Source: Stieleria mannarensis | GTDB lineage: Bacteria > Planctomycetota > Planctomycetia > Pirellulales > Pirellulaceae | Length of the DNA: 64,000 nucleotides | Reading direction: 5' to 3' | Assembly (NCBI RefSeq): GCF_014154935.1 | Contig: NZ_JACEHH010000014.1 | Coordinates: 121,401 to 185,400, forward strand | In this document: positions 44,542 through 51,863 of the stretch, piece after piece | How the letters are laid out: each line of letters opens with the position of its first letter | Numbering within the stretch: the stretch's first letter is position 1 | Notes under the pieces: generated by a model | Databases searched by the model: none | Told to the model about the DNA's origin: nothing | Seen by the model: only the letters and a program-made list of their open reading frames with translations | Program-made: the position numbers and the translations under genes

Positions 44542-45165
44542 ATGTCGATCGGTTCATCTTCTGAAACACGCACGGTGCTGGACCAAATCAGCTGGGATAC
44601 CTATCAGCGTCTCGCTGATGAACGACGAGGCAGTGTGCCACGAATCGTCTACGACCGGGGGAGGATGGAGCTGATGAGTCCGGGGCGGCAGCACGAAAAA
44701 CTGGCCAGTTTGATCGGTCGTCTGATCGAAGCGTACAGCGAGCAAGCCGGTATCGAAATTGACAGCGCCGCTTCGACGACCTTCCGACGCATCGATTTGG
44801 AACGGGGATTTGAGGCGGATCGGGCGTATTACATTCAGCATGCCCCGTTGATGCGACCGAAAATGGAGGTCGATCTCTCGGTCGACCCTCCGCCGGATCT
44901 GGTGGTTGAAGTCGAAATCACCTCGTCGACGATTCGGAAAATGGAACTGTTCGCTTCGATGGGTGTTCCCGAGGTCTGGCGATGCGACGGCAGCCAACTC
45001 GTCGTCTCTCATCTTCAGGGCGATGACTACGTCGAAAGTTCTTCCAGTCAAACGTTTCCCGGCTTGGCTTTGGACATGGTCGAGAGCATCCTGACGCAAC
45101 GATTCGATATCGGCGAGAACGCGCTTATCGCGACGTTCCGTGATCGGGTAAGCGGCTGCGAATGA
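44542..45165 (+). CDS. Uma2/DUF820 family restriction-endonuclease-like protein
   Basis: A 207-residue PD-(D/E)XK-fold protein. YDRGRMELMSPGRQHEKLASLIGRLI is the family start, followed by PDLVVEVEITSSTIRKMELFASMGVPEVW. The latter contains the E-x-(K/T) catalytic region (VEVEI), with S-S-T-I replacing the more usual S-P-S-T. The family is abundant in cyanobacteria and planctomycetes and its role is unknown. The 3' end overlaps the convergent small nap-operon gene by 41 bases. Confidence 0.82.
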   Translation: MSIGSSSETRTVLDQISWDTYQRLADERRGSVPRIVYDRGRMELMSPGRQHEKLASLIGRLIEAYSEQAGIEIDSAASTTFRRIDLERGFEADRAYYIQHAPLMRPKMEVDLSVDPPPDLVVEVEITSSTIRKMELFASMGVPEVWRCDGSQLVVSHLQGDDYVESSSSQTFPGLALDMVESILTQRFDIGENALIATFRDRVSGCE

Positions 45166-45427
45166 TCTTGGTCGTCGGATCACCCGGCAGGATCGTGTCA
45201 CTCCACAGTTCGTCTTCGAAACGGTAGCGGACTTGGATCGCGCGGGCTGTGCCTTGGACGAACGCGGCCTCGGCATCGGCCAACGTCACCGCGGCATCGT
45301 CGCTGTCGGTGCGCAATTGCACGTGCTGGATTTCCGTCCCGGCATCCAGGTCGGCGAACAGCGCCATGATCTGGTCGCTGGCCCATTCGGCTTGCAGGAT
45401 CTCTGGCAGTGGCTCTTCGGGCGTCAT
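45125..45427 (-). CDS. Small hypothetical protein, last gene of the nap operon
   Basis: A 100-residue soluble protein starting MTPEEPLPEILQAEWASDQI. It has an acidic N-terminal half (FADLDAGTEIQHVQLR) and a beta-rich C-terminal half (AIQVRYRFEDELWSDTILPG). No signal peptide, Cys or haem motif is present. Its start overlaps the NapF-like gene stop as ATGA, so it is coupled to the nap genes. I do not recognise a family. A cytoplasmic maturation or regulatory role alongside NapD and NapF is plausible but unsupported. Confidence 0.65.
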   Translation of the reverse strand: MTPEEPLPEILQAEWASDQIMALFADLDAGTEIQHVQLRTDSDDAAVTLADAEAAFVQGTARAIQVRYRFEDELWSDTILPGDPTTKIIRSRLPDHGTSR

Positions 45428-46152
45428 CGCGGCAGGCTCGGACGGTTGAACAGTGGCATCAATAGGATCGCGTTTTCGGGAGCCGGGCAGACGTAACGGC
45501 AGACGCCACAGCCGGTGCATTGGTCTTCGTTGATCGTCGGTTTTCCATCGGTCACTTCGATCACGCCTTGGGTCGGACAACGTTCGCTGCAAACGGTGCA
45601 GGTCGTGGAGTGATGTGCCAGGCACAGGTGCTCGGTGATCGTCGCGGTGCCGATCGTTTTGGGCAGCGAGTGATTCAGCACGCCGGGTTTGCAAGCGGTG
45701 ATGCAGGGAAGGCCGTCGCACATCAGACACGCGTTGGTATCGGCGTCGATGGTTGGAGTTCCGGCGACCTGGCCCAAGCGTTCGGGGGCTTGGACGATCG
45801 CGTCATGCGGGCAAGCGTCGGAGCAATCACGGCAGCGGGTGCACCCGGCCAGGAACTGCGATTCTTCGACGGCACCGGGCGGGCGAAAGATGGGAAAAGA
45901 TTTTGCCGGCGGGCTTTCATCGAAAAGCGTCGGTCGGACCGGTTCGATCGCGATGCCGCCGATGCTGCGCGGCGGGGCGGTCTTTGATTCAGATGCCGAG
46001 TTATCGACATCATCACGCGTCTTGGGATAACGCATCACCGGTGACGGACGGTCCGGCAATCGCACCAGTTTCCACAGTCTGCCGTGCAGCAGATCGCGGC
46101 GGTTGAGCGTCGGTTTTCGGCGCCGATGGTTGTCGTCAGCCGGTGGCGGCAT
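45424..46152 (-). CDS. napF: NapF-like polyferredoxin, four [4Fe-4S] motifs
   Basis: A 242-residue iron-sulfur protein. After an Arg-rich N-terminus (NRRDLLHGRLWKLVR, typical of NapF) come four cysteine sets: CTRCRDCSDACP, CLMCDGLPCITACKP, CTVCSERCP and CTGCGVCRYVCP. There is no Tat or Sec signal, so it is probably cytoplasmic like NapF, which helps mature the NapA Fe-S cluster. It is longer than enteric NapF (about 165 residues). The 202-bp gap before it contains a dispersed repeat, unlike the overlapping junctions elsewhere in the operon. Confidence 0.82.
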   Translation of the reverse strand: MPPPADDNHRRRKPTLNRRDLLHGRLWKLVRLPDRPSPVMRYPKTRDDVDNSASESKTAPPRSIGGIAIEPVRPTLFDESPPAKSFPIFRPPGAVEESQFLAGCTRCRDCSDACPHDAIVQAPERLGQVAGTPTIDADTNACLMCDGLPCITACKPGVLNHSLPKTIGTATITEHLCLAHHSTTCTVCSERCPTQGVIEVTDGKPTINEDQCTGCGVCRYVCPAPENAILLMPLFNRPSLPR

Positions 46153-46179
46153 GGGATTGATTGGTCAAGTCAGGAATTC

Positions 46180-46309
46180 ACCCTCCCTCTGGGAGGGTCG
46201 CGGAGGAGTGAGCGACGACGCGGGGAGGGTTGCCTGTGGCTCGGATGCACTCGCACACCGCCGATCGACCCTCCCCTCGCTGCGCTCGACCCTCCCTTCC
46301 AGGGAGGGT
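46180..46309. repeat. 130-nt dispersed repeat with hairpin ends, inside the nap operon
   Basis: It starts with the hairpin ACCCTCCC-TCT-GGGAGGGT (46180-46198) and ends with ACCCTCCCT-TCC-AGGGAGGGT (46289-46309). The interior (GCGGAGGAG, then CGACGACGCGGGGAGGGTT, then CTGTGGCTCGGATGCAC) matches the 35170-35280 element in reverse. It occupies most of the spacer between the napB-like and napF-like genes. Confidence 0.8.
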
Positions 46310-46354
46310 GAAGTCCTTCACTTGAAGCGATCGGGTCATCGCCGGTTGCCAAAA

Positions 46355-47176
46355 TCACTTCACCGCCACGTCCAGCGGCGGCAGCATCGGGATTGTTTTA
46401 GCCGGGATCGCTTGATCCAGCACGGCCGAGGGTGCGTGGCATTGGGTGCAATTGGTCCGCCATGGGTGTGTCGATTCCATGCCCGCCCAACCGTTGGGCC
46501 CGCCATGACAGGCGCTGCAGCTTTCCCGCATCCATTGCGAATGCGGGATCGTCGGCGGAGCGCCCGGGTAGGCGCGCTTGCCGGCTTGGGGCGCGGCTAG
46601 GCCGACGAAGCGGTTGTCCACTTCGTGGGGGACGTCTTGAAAGGGCGCCGGCGGTGGCGGCGCGTGGCACTGGGTGCAGTTGGCCAGGTAGTCGTGTGAC
46701 ATCACGCTGGCTTTCATGCCGGCCATTTGAATCCCGCCGCCGTGGCAGGCGTAGCAGGCCGCGTCGGACGTGTTTTCGACCGCGTGGGGAATGATCGGCG
46801 GGGCGCCGTTGTAGGCTCGGCGGGAAGATCGGATCCGACTCGATTCGGCCTTGTCCGCTTCCCTCGGTTCGATCTTCGTGAACAAATCGTACTCGGGCGG
46901 TTGCGGCAACGCGGCCGGTTTGGATTGGAATGCGGCGGTCGGGCCCATCGCCGTGGCCGGGATCTCGGCATAGTTGACCGCCGCGACGATTTTGCCAGAC
47001 GTGTCGTGATCGGAAGCTTCGGCGACGGAGGCGATCGCACCTCCGGGGATGCCGTCCGGTTTCGGCACGCCGTCGGAAAGTCCGACCAGGTAACCGATCG
47101 CGGAGACGACGATCACCACGAACAAGAAGATCGATGTCAGGCGTCCCCGCCGCGTGGTGGCTGGTTGATCGCTCAT
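46355..47176 (-). CDS. napB: Tetrahaem NapB-like cytochrome with duplicated di-haem unit
   Basis: A 273-residue membrane-anchored cytochrome, with its anchor at residues 13-32. Four haem motifs, C141-H145, C167-H171, C220-H224 and C243-H247, form two similar units. Each reads AY-x-G-APP-x-IPH, then C-x-A-CH-GG, a WAGM or MAGM segment, NCTQCHAP. Standard NapB is di-haem and about 150 residues, so this looks like an internal tandem duplication. It should receive electrons and pass them to NapA. Its start overlaps the NapA stop (ATGA). Confidence 0.85.
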   Translation of the reverse strand: MSDQPATTRRGRLTSIFLFVVIVVSAIGYLVGLSDGVPKPDGIPGGAIASVAEASDHDTSGKIVAAVNYAEIPATAMGPTAAFQSKPAALPQPPEYDLFTKIEPREADKAESSRIRSSRRAYNGAPPIIPHAVENTSDAACYACHGGGIQMAGMKASVMSHDYLANCTQCHAPPPPAPFQDVPHEVDNRFVGLAAPQAGKRAYPGAPPTIPHSQWMRESCSACHGGPNGWAGMESTHPWRTNCTQCHAPSAVLDQAIPAKTIPMLPPLDVAVK

Positions 47177-49590
47177 GAAGATGCCTCGTTCAGCTTGCGG
47201 ACGCGGACGGCGCACTTCTTGTAATCGGGCTGTTTGGAAAACGGGTCGTGTTCATCCAAGGTGCAGTTGTTGATCAGCTTGGTCTCGTCAAAGAACGGGA
47301 CAAACACCGTTCCCCGCGGCGGTCGTCCGCGGCCATCGATCCACACCGGCAACTCCGTCGTGCCGCGTCTTGATTCGATCAGCACCGTTTCGCCTTGGCG
47401 AATGTTTTGTGCCAGTGCGTCTTGCAGATTCATTTCGACGTAAGCGGTCGGCATCGCACGGTTGAGCTGTGGCAGACGCCGGGTCATCGTTCCGGTGTGC
47501 CAATGTTCCAACACACGTCCGGTGCACAGCCACATCGGATACTCTTCGTCGGGAACCTCCGGCGGGGGTTGGTAGTCGTGGAACCAGATTTGGGCGCGTC
47601 CGTCGCCGGAGGTGGAATGATAGAAGTCGAACTCCTTGCCTTCGGCGACAAAGGGATCGTCAAAGCCGGCGAAACGGAATTTGGTTTCACGCCACGATCC
47701 GTCGTCTTGTTGGACGACCGGCCAACGCAAGCCGCGCGCTTTGACGTACTCGTCGTAGGGCGCCAGGTTCTTGTGTTTCATCGTCGTGAACTGACGATAT
47801 TCTTCGAACAAGTGTTTGTCGACGTTGGTGTCGTAGTAGTGTTCGAATTCCCAAATCGGAATCTCCTGGCCCTGGTCATCCTTGACGGCGAAGATGAATT
47901 CGCCGTCTTTGTCCTTCATCCCTTCGTGACCGAGTTCCAGCAGACGATGCGCGATCGCGATCGTCATCCATGTGTCGTCGCGGGCTTCACCGGGCGGGTC
48001 GACCATCTTGAACCATTGCTGGGTGCGACGTTCGCTGTTGCCATAGATCCCGTTCTTTTCGACCCACAAGGCGGCGGGCAAAATCAGATCCGCCAGTTGT
48101 GTTGTCGCCGTCGGGTAGACCTCCGACACGATCAAGAATTTGTCCTTCAGTTTTTCCTTGTCGTTGAACAGCTTGTTCAGATTGGGCAGCGTTTGGCCCG
48201 GATTGGTGACTTGGACAAACAGCGTGTTGATGTCGCCGCCTTCATCGGTCGGCAACGTGAACTGGTCGAACATCTTGACCGTGTGGTAGCCCGGGGTGGC
48301 GTTGATGCGGCCTGCGGGTAGATTCCAAAACCCTTCGCACTGGGCGCGGTGGTCCGGTTTGGCAACCAAGCGGCCACCGGGTAACGCGTGCGCCAACGTG
48401 CCGACTTCGCGAACCGTTCCGCAGGCCGACGGCTGGCCGGTCAAGCTGGTCGGCGCATCGCCGGGGCGTCCGAAGTGCCCGCTTAGCAAATGGACGCCGT
48501 GGACCAGCGAGTTGATTGCCGTTCCCATGGTGTGCTGGTTCATGCCCATGCACCACAAGCTGGTAATCCGCAGGTCGCGCTGGCCGAATAGTTTGCCCAG
48601 CATGCGGATCTGATCCGCCGGAACTCCGGATAATTCCTCGACGCGCTCGGGGGTGTAGGCCGCGATCCGCTTGCGAAATTCGTCTTCGCTGATCGCCTGG
48701 CCTTGCAACGTCGGCGATTCCGATTCCGGCGATCGAAACGCGCAGTGTTTTTCGACAAAGTCCTTGTCATAGGAATTTGACTCGATCAGCTGATTCATGA
48801 TCCCAAGGGCGATCGCGACGTCGCCGTGCGGATCCATCTCCAGATAGTCGTTGGCCGCATCGGTGGTTCGGGTCCGCCGGGTAGAAATGTCGATGATGCG
48901 GACCTTTTCACCGCGGGAACGGCGATCGGTGACACGCGAGAATAACACCGGATGCATTTCGGCGGGGTTGTTTCCCCAAGTGATCAGAACATCGCACGCG
49001 TCCAGGTCGGCGTAACACCCGGCCGGTTCGTCGACGCCGTAGGTGGCCAGAAATCCGGTCACGGCCGACGCCATGCACAACCGAGCGTTGGGGTCGATGT
49101 GGTTGTTGGACAAGCCGCCCTTCATTAATTTCTGCGCCGCGTAACCTTCGGGGATCGTCCACTGGCCACTGCCGTAGAAGGCGAATTTTTCCGGGGCGTC
49201 CATGATCCGTTTGGCGATGATGTCGATCGCTTCATCCCACTCGATCGGGACCAGTTTTCCGTCCTTGCGAAGCAGCGGTTTGGTCAAGCGATCTTCACCG
49301 TACAGGATGCCGCCGACATGGTAGCCTTTGACGCACAGCAACCCTTTGTTGACATCGGCGGCCTTGTCACCGGCAACCGCCACGACGCGGCCCTCGTGCA
49401 CGCCGACTTGGACGTGACACCCCGTTCCACAAAATCGGCACGGTGCCTTGTTCCAGGTCAGTGCATCGCCATCGGTCGGCGCGTCGGCGGCGCCCAGCAC
49501 CGGTAACGAAAACGTTGCATCGCCCAGCACCATCGAACCGGCCGCAGCCATCGCGGCGGACTTCAGAAACCCACGTCGCTTGGAATCCAT
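47173..49590 (-). CDS. napA: Periplasmic nitrate reductase catalytic subunit NapA
   Basis: An 805-residue molybdoenzyme. The twin-arginine signal SKRRGFLKSAAMAAAG directs folded export. The [4Fe-4S] ligands are C51, C54, C58 and C86 (CRFCGTGC ... LLCVKG). C172 in ARLCMASAVTGF is the molybdenum ligand expected for NapA. The enzyme reduces nitrate to nitrite in the periplasm with a bis-MGD cofactor. It starts 23 bp after the napD stop and overlaps the napB-like gene. The order is napD-napA-napB-napF plus a small gene, without napC, napG or napH. Confidence 0.95.
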   Translation of the reverse strand: MDSKRRGFLKSAAMAAAGSMVLGDATFSLPVLGAADAPTDGDALTWNKAPCRFCGTGCHVQVGVHEGRVVAVAGDKAADVNKGLLCVKGYHVGGILYGEDRLTKPLLRKDGKLVPIEWDEAIDIIAKRIMDAPEKFAFYGSGQWTIPEGYAAQKLMKGGLSNNHIDPNARLCMASAVTGFLATYGVDEPAGCYADLDACDVLITWGNNPAEMHPVLFSRVTDRRSRGEKVRIIDISTRRTRTTDAANDYLEMDPHGDVAIALGIMNQLIESNSYDKDFVEKHCAFRSPESESPTLQGQAISEDEFRKRIAAYTPERVEELSGVPADQIRMLGKLFGQRDLRITSLWCMGMNQHTMGTAINSLVHGVHLLSGHFGRPGDAPTSLTGQPSACGTVREVGTLAHALPGGRLVAKPDHRAQCEGFWNLPAGRINATPGYHTVKMFDQFTLPTDEGGDINTLFVQVTNPGQTLPNLNKLFNDKEKLKDKFLIVSEVYPTATTQLADLILPAALWVEKNGIYGNSERRTQQWFKMVDPPGEARDDTWMTIAIAHRLLELGHEGMKDKDGEFIFAVKDDQGQEIPIWEFEHYYDTNVDKHLFEEYRQFTTMKHKNLAPYDEYVKARGLRWPVVQQDDGSWRETKFRFAGFDDPFVAEGKEFDFYHSTSGDGRAQIWFHDYQPPPEVPDEEYPMWLCTGRVLEHWHTGTMTRRLPQLNRAMPTAYVEMNLQDALAQNIRQGETVLIESRRGTTELPVWIDGRGRPPRGTVFVPFFDETKLINNCTLDEHDPFSKQPDYKKCAVRVRKLNEASS

Positions 49591-49613
49591 TTGTGTTTCC
49601 TTGGAAAAGTAAA

Positions 49614-49886
49614 TCAGTCCGCCGAATCGGTCGTCGAAGAGGAGCAGGTGGAGTCGTCATCGAACGCGACGAATGCAACTTGAATGCTCGCCACCCCCGG
49701 CAAGTCCTGTACCCACTGGTAAATCCTTTTGTCCTCGGCTTTGGAGGACGTGTCAACAACGATCGCGCACTTCTGGTGATCCATCACGCCGACTTCGATC
49801 GCAGGTTCGCAGCGCAATTGCGAAATCGTCTCGTCGGGATCGCCGGAGGTCGGATCGAAAGTGATCACTAAGCCGCTGATTGGCAC
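49614..49886 (-). CDS. napD: NapD-like chaperone for NapA
   Basis: A 90-residue ferredoxin-like-fold protein: ISGLVITFDP, then a Cys- and Glu-rich middle, then DLPGVASIQVAFVAF, the layout of NapD, which binds the NapA Tat signal and holds back export until the cofactor is in. The GTG start at 49886 leaves the usual two residues before ISGLV and keeps the operator motif (49917-49942) upstream. ATG 49940 would add 18 poorly matching residues and lie inside that motif. The tail is Asp/Ser-rich with one Cys. Confidence 0.75.
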   Translation of the reverse strand: MPISGLVITFDPTSGDPDETISQLRCEPAIEVGVMDHQKCAIVVDTSSKAEDKRIYQWVQDLPGVASIQVAFVAFDDDSTCSSSTTDSAD

Positions 49887-49916
49887 TTCGCTTGCTTCTA
49901 CTTCTGGGATGGTGTT

Positions 49917-49942
49917 GAATATGCACCGCAGTGTATACATTG
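49917..49942. promoter_or_regulatory. Putative NsrR-type operator, site 4 (nap/nrf divergent promoter)
   Basis: The core TGCACCGCAGTGTATA is preceded by GAATA and followed by CATTG. It differs at one base from the hmp site 2 core. It lies in the 94-bp gap between napD (GTG 49886) and the tetrahaem cytochrome gene (ATG 49981), 30 and 38 bp from the two starts, so it could control both directions. Confidence 0.65.
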
Positions 49943-49980
49943 TGTCTCGTCAGTTATACCTCATCACCGATAGAAAATGC

Positions 49981-50679
49981 ATGAAGCGGATCGCCAGTCT
50001 TGTTTCGGCCGCAGTCGTTGTGACGGCCGCGCTGATGGTGTTGCTGTGCCTGGATGACACAACGCTGCGTGACCATTCGCACACGGGTCGTGACGCTGTG
50101 ACTCAGTCGGTGGTTTCGGCCAGTTCCGAGTCGAATCCTGACACGCCGAGCGCGCCCGAGCAGGCTTCGAGTGTGCCCTCGCGTCATGCCGTTTTGATTC
50201 GTCGCCCGGAAGGACCGCCGTTGATCGAGCTCGCGGCGGCTGATCCGCAAGGCCGATCGGGGAAAGTGGCTTGTTCGACTTGCCACAGTGTTCGCAAGCC
50301 GAACTTCCAGACCCGCAGCGCCGCGGCGTTGGACGAGTTTCATCAGGGTTTAACGTTCAATCACGGCACGTTGACCTGTTACGCCTGTCACAACCCCGAT
50401 CACAGCGATGCGTTACGGTTGGCCGACGGCAGCAAGGTCGAGTACCGCGATGTGATGACGCTGTGCTCACAGTGTCATGCGGCCCAAGCGACGTCGTTTC
50501 AGCATGGTGCCCATGGCGGCATGAACGGCTTTTGGGACTTGTCGCGTGGTCCACAACGCAAGAACAACTGTATCGATTGTCACGATCCCCACGAACCGCG
50601 TTTTCCCAAAATGGTCGTCGGCTTCAAGCCACGTGACCGCTTTTCGGAGGCTGGAAAAGAGCATGACGACCACGAATGA
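49981..50679 (+). CDS. Membrane-anchored tetrahaem cytochrome c
   Basis: A 232-residue protein with an N-terminal anchor (ASLVSAAVVVTAALMVLLCL), a Ser/Pro-rich linker and four haem motifs: C98-H102, C133-H137, C162-H166 and C197-H201. Additional His residues (FHQGLTFNHG, FQHGAHGGMN) suggest bis-His ligation as in cytochrome c3/NrfH-type electron carriers. With the NrfC- and NrfD-like genes that follow (17-bp overlap with the first), it probably forms a quinol-oxidising complex feeding the periplasmic nitrate reductase. ATG 49981 lies after the shared operator; the frame is open back to 49861. Confidence 0.85.
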   Translation: MKRIASLVSAAVVVTAALMVLLCLDDTTLRDHSHTGRDAVTQSVVSASSESNPDTPSAPEQASSVPSRHAVLIRRPEGPPLIELAAADPQGRSGKVACSTCHSVRKPNFQTRSAAALDEFHQGLTFNHGTLTCYACHNPDHSDALRLADGSKVEYRDVMTLCSQCHAAQATSFQHGAHGGMNGFWDLSRGPQRKNNCIDCHDPHEPRFPKMVVGFKPRDRFSEAGKEHDDHE

Positions 50680-51643
50680 TTCGTCGCCGACCGGTGACGG
50701 CAGCCAGGTTGACGGCAGCCAGGGCGATCGCTCACTGCCGGTGCTGCAGCACTCCAGCCGTCGCACCGCGGTCAAAGGGGCGTTTGCAACGTTGGGCGCC
50801 GCCGCGTTCGTCGCTGCTGTTTCGCCGCTGCGTCAAGCCGCCAAACAGACGACGGCGGCGGAGTTCATGCAGACGCACTACAAACGGTTGACCGACGAAG
50901 ACAAACGCCAGGTCATCGAGCGGTTGGAAGCAGAGGTCAAGCAGGAGCACGGGGTGGACGTCGACATCGCGGACGACCGTCCGATCCCGGGGACCAAGTT
51001 CGTCTACGCGATCAACTTGAGCGTCTGTAACGGCAACGGAAAGTGCGTCGAGGCGTGTCATAAAGAAAACAACCACGATCGGGCGACCAACCAGTCGTAT
51101 ATCCGTGTGTTGGAGATGCCCAAGGGCACGATGGACATGGAACACGGCAACACGACCTACAGTGGCGTCGTGCCCAAAGACGACAAGTTTTATTTGCCGG
51201 TGCAATGCCAACAGTGTGACGAACCGCCCTGCGTTGACGTTTGCCCGGTTAAAGCGACGTGGAAGGAAGAGGATGGGATCGTTGTGGTGGATTACAACTG
51301 GTGCATCGGCTGTCGCTATTGCGAAGCGGCCTGCCCCTACCACGCCCGGCGTTTCAATTGGAAACAGGCGGAAGTCCCGGCGGACGAAATCAATCCCGAC
51401 CAAAGTTATTTGAGCAATCGGCTGCGCCCGGTCGGGGTGGTGGAAAAGTGCACGTACTGTTTGCATCGCACCCGTCGCGGGAAACTGCCGGCCTGTCTAG
51501 AAGCCTGTCCCACCGGGGCCCGCGTGTTCGGAAACATTTTGGATCCCGATTCCAACATCCGTTGGATCCTGGAAAACAAACGGGTTTACATCCTGAAAGA
51601 AGAACTGGGGACCAAGCCGGCGTTCTTTTACTACTTCGACTGA
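50663..51643 (+). CDS. NrfC/DmsB-type iron-sulfur protein with Tat signal
   Basis: A 326-residue electron-transfer protein. A twin-arginine motif in SSRRTAVKGAFATLG is followed by four cysteine groups binding up to four [4Fe-4S] clusters: CNGNGKCVEACHKEN, CQQCDEPPCVDVCP, CIGCRYCEAACPYH, and CTYCLHR with CLEACP. It belongs to the DMSO-reductase beta-subunit/NrfC family. It lies between the tetrahaem cytochrome and the NrfD-like protein, which it would connect electrically in the periplasm. Confidence 0.88.
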   Translation: MTTTNDSSPTGDGSQVDGSQGDRSLPVLQHSSRRTAVKGAFATLGAAAFVAAVSPLRQAAKQTTAAEFMQTHYKRLTDEDKRQVIERLEAEVKQEHGVDVDIADDRPIPGTKFVYAINLSVCNGNGKCVEACHKENNHDRATNQSYIRVLEMPKGTMDMEHGNTTYSGVVPKDDKFYLPVQCQQCDEPPCVDVCPVKATWKEEDGIVVVDYNWCIGCRYCEAACPYHARRFNWKQAEVPADEINPDQSYLSNRLRPVGVVEKCTYCLHRTRRGKLPACLEACPTGARVFGNILDPDSNIRWILENKRVYILKEELGTKPAFFYYFD

Positions 51644-51660
51644 ACACATTTTTTTGGGCC

Positions 51661-51708
51661 CGTTGGTGTCCAGTTGGGCAGGGCCACTTTGCACGATCGC
51701 CGTTCAAC
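51661..51708. repeat. Dispersed CGTTGGTGTCCAG-type repeat
   Basis: The sequence CGTTGGTGTCCAG and the following GCCACTTTGCAC recur with variation at 53168-53285, 55991, 56440 (inverted), 61925 and 63968. It directly abuts the REP-like element here and at 53.3 kb, so the two may form one composite unit. Confidence 0.6.
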
Positions 51709-51772
51709 CGTAGCTACCTTCGCCAGAAGGTGGATCCCCGGCGTCCACCACGCTCTGGTGAGCGTAGCTACG
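51709..51772. repeat. 64-nt twin-hairpin REP-like element, copy B
   Basis: Same structure and length as 11457-11520. It differs at a few positions in the centre (GGCGTCCACCA) and in the right hairpin (TGGTGAGC). It lies between the Fe-S protein and NrfD-like genes of one presumed operon. Confidence 0.8.
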
Positions 51773-51863
51773 TCGACGCTGCATTGTACCGCGAGGTGTT
51801 CGCCGATCTCCGGCTGACATCGCTCACAACACAATTGCATACGCAAATCAATCAAGGAATCAC

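Noticed and set aside
47395..48321. 308-codon plus-strand frame opposite napA
   Set aside because: Antisense shadow of a well-supported NapA gene.
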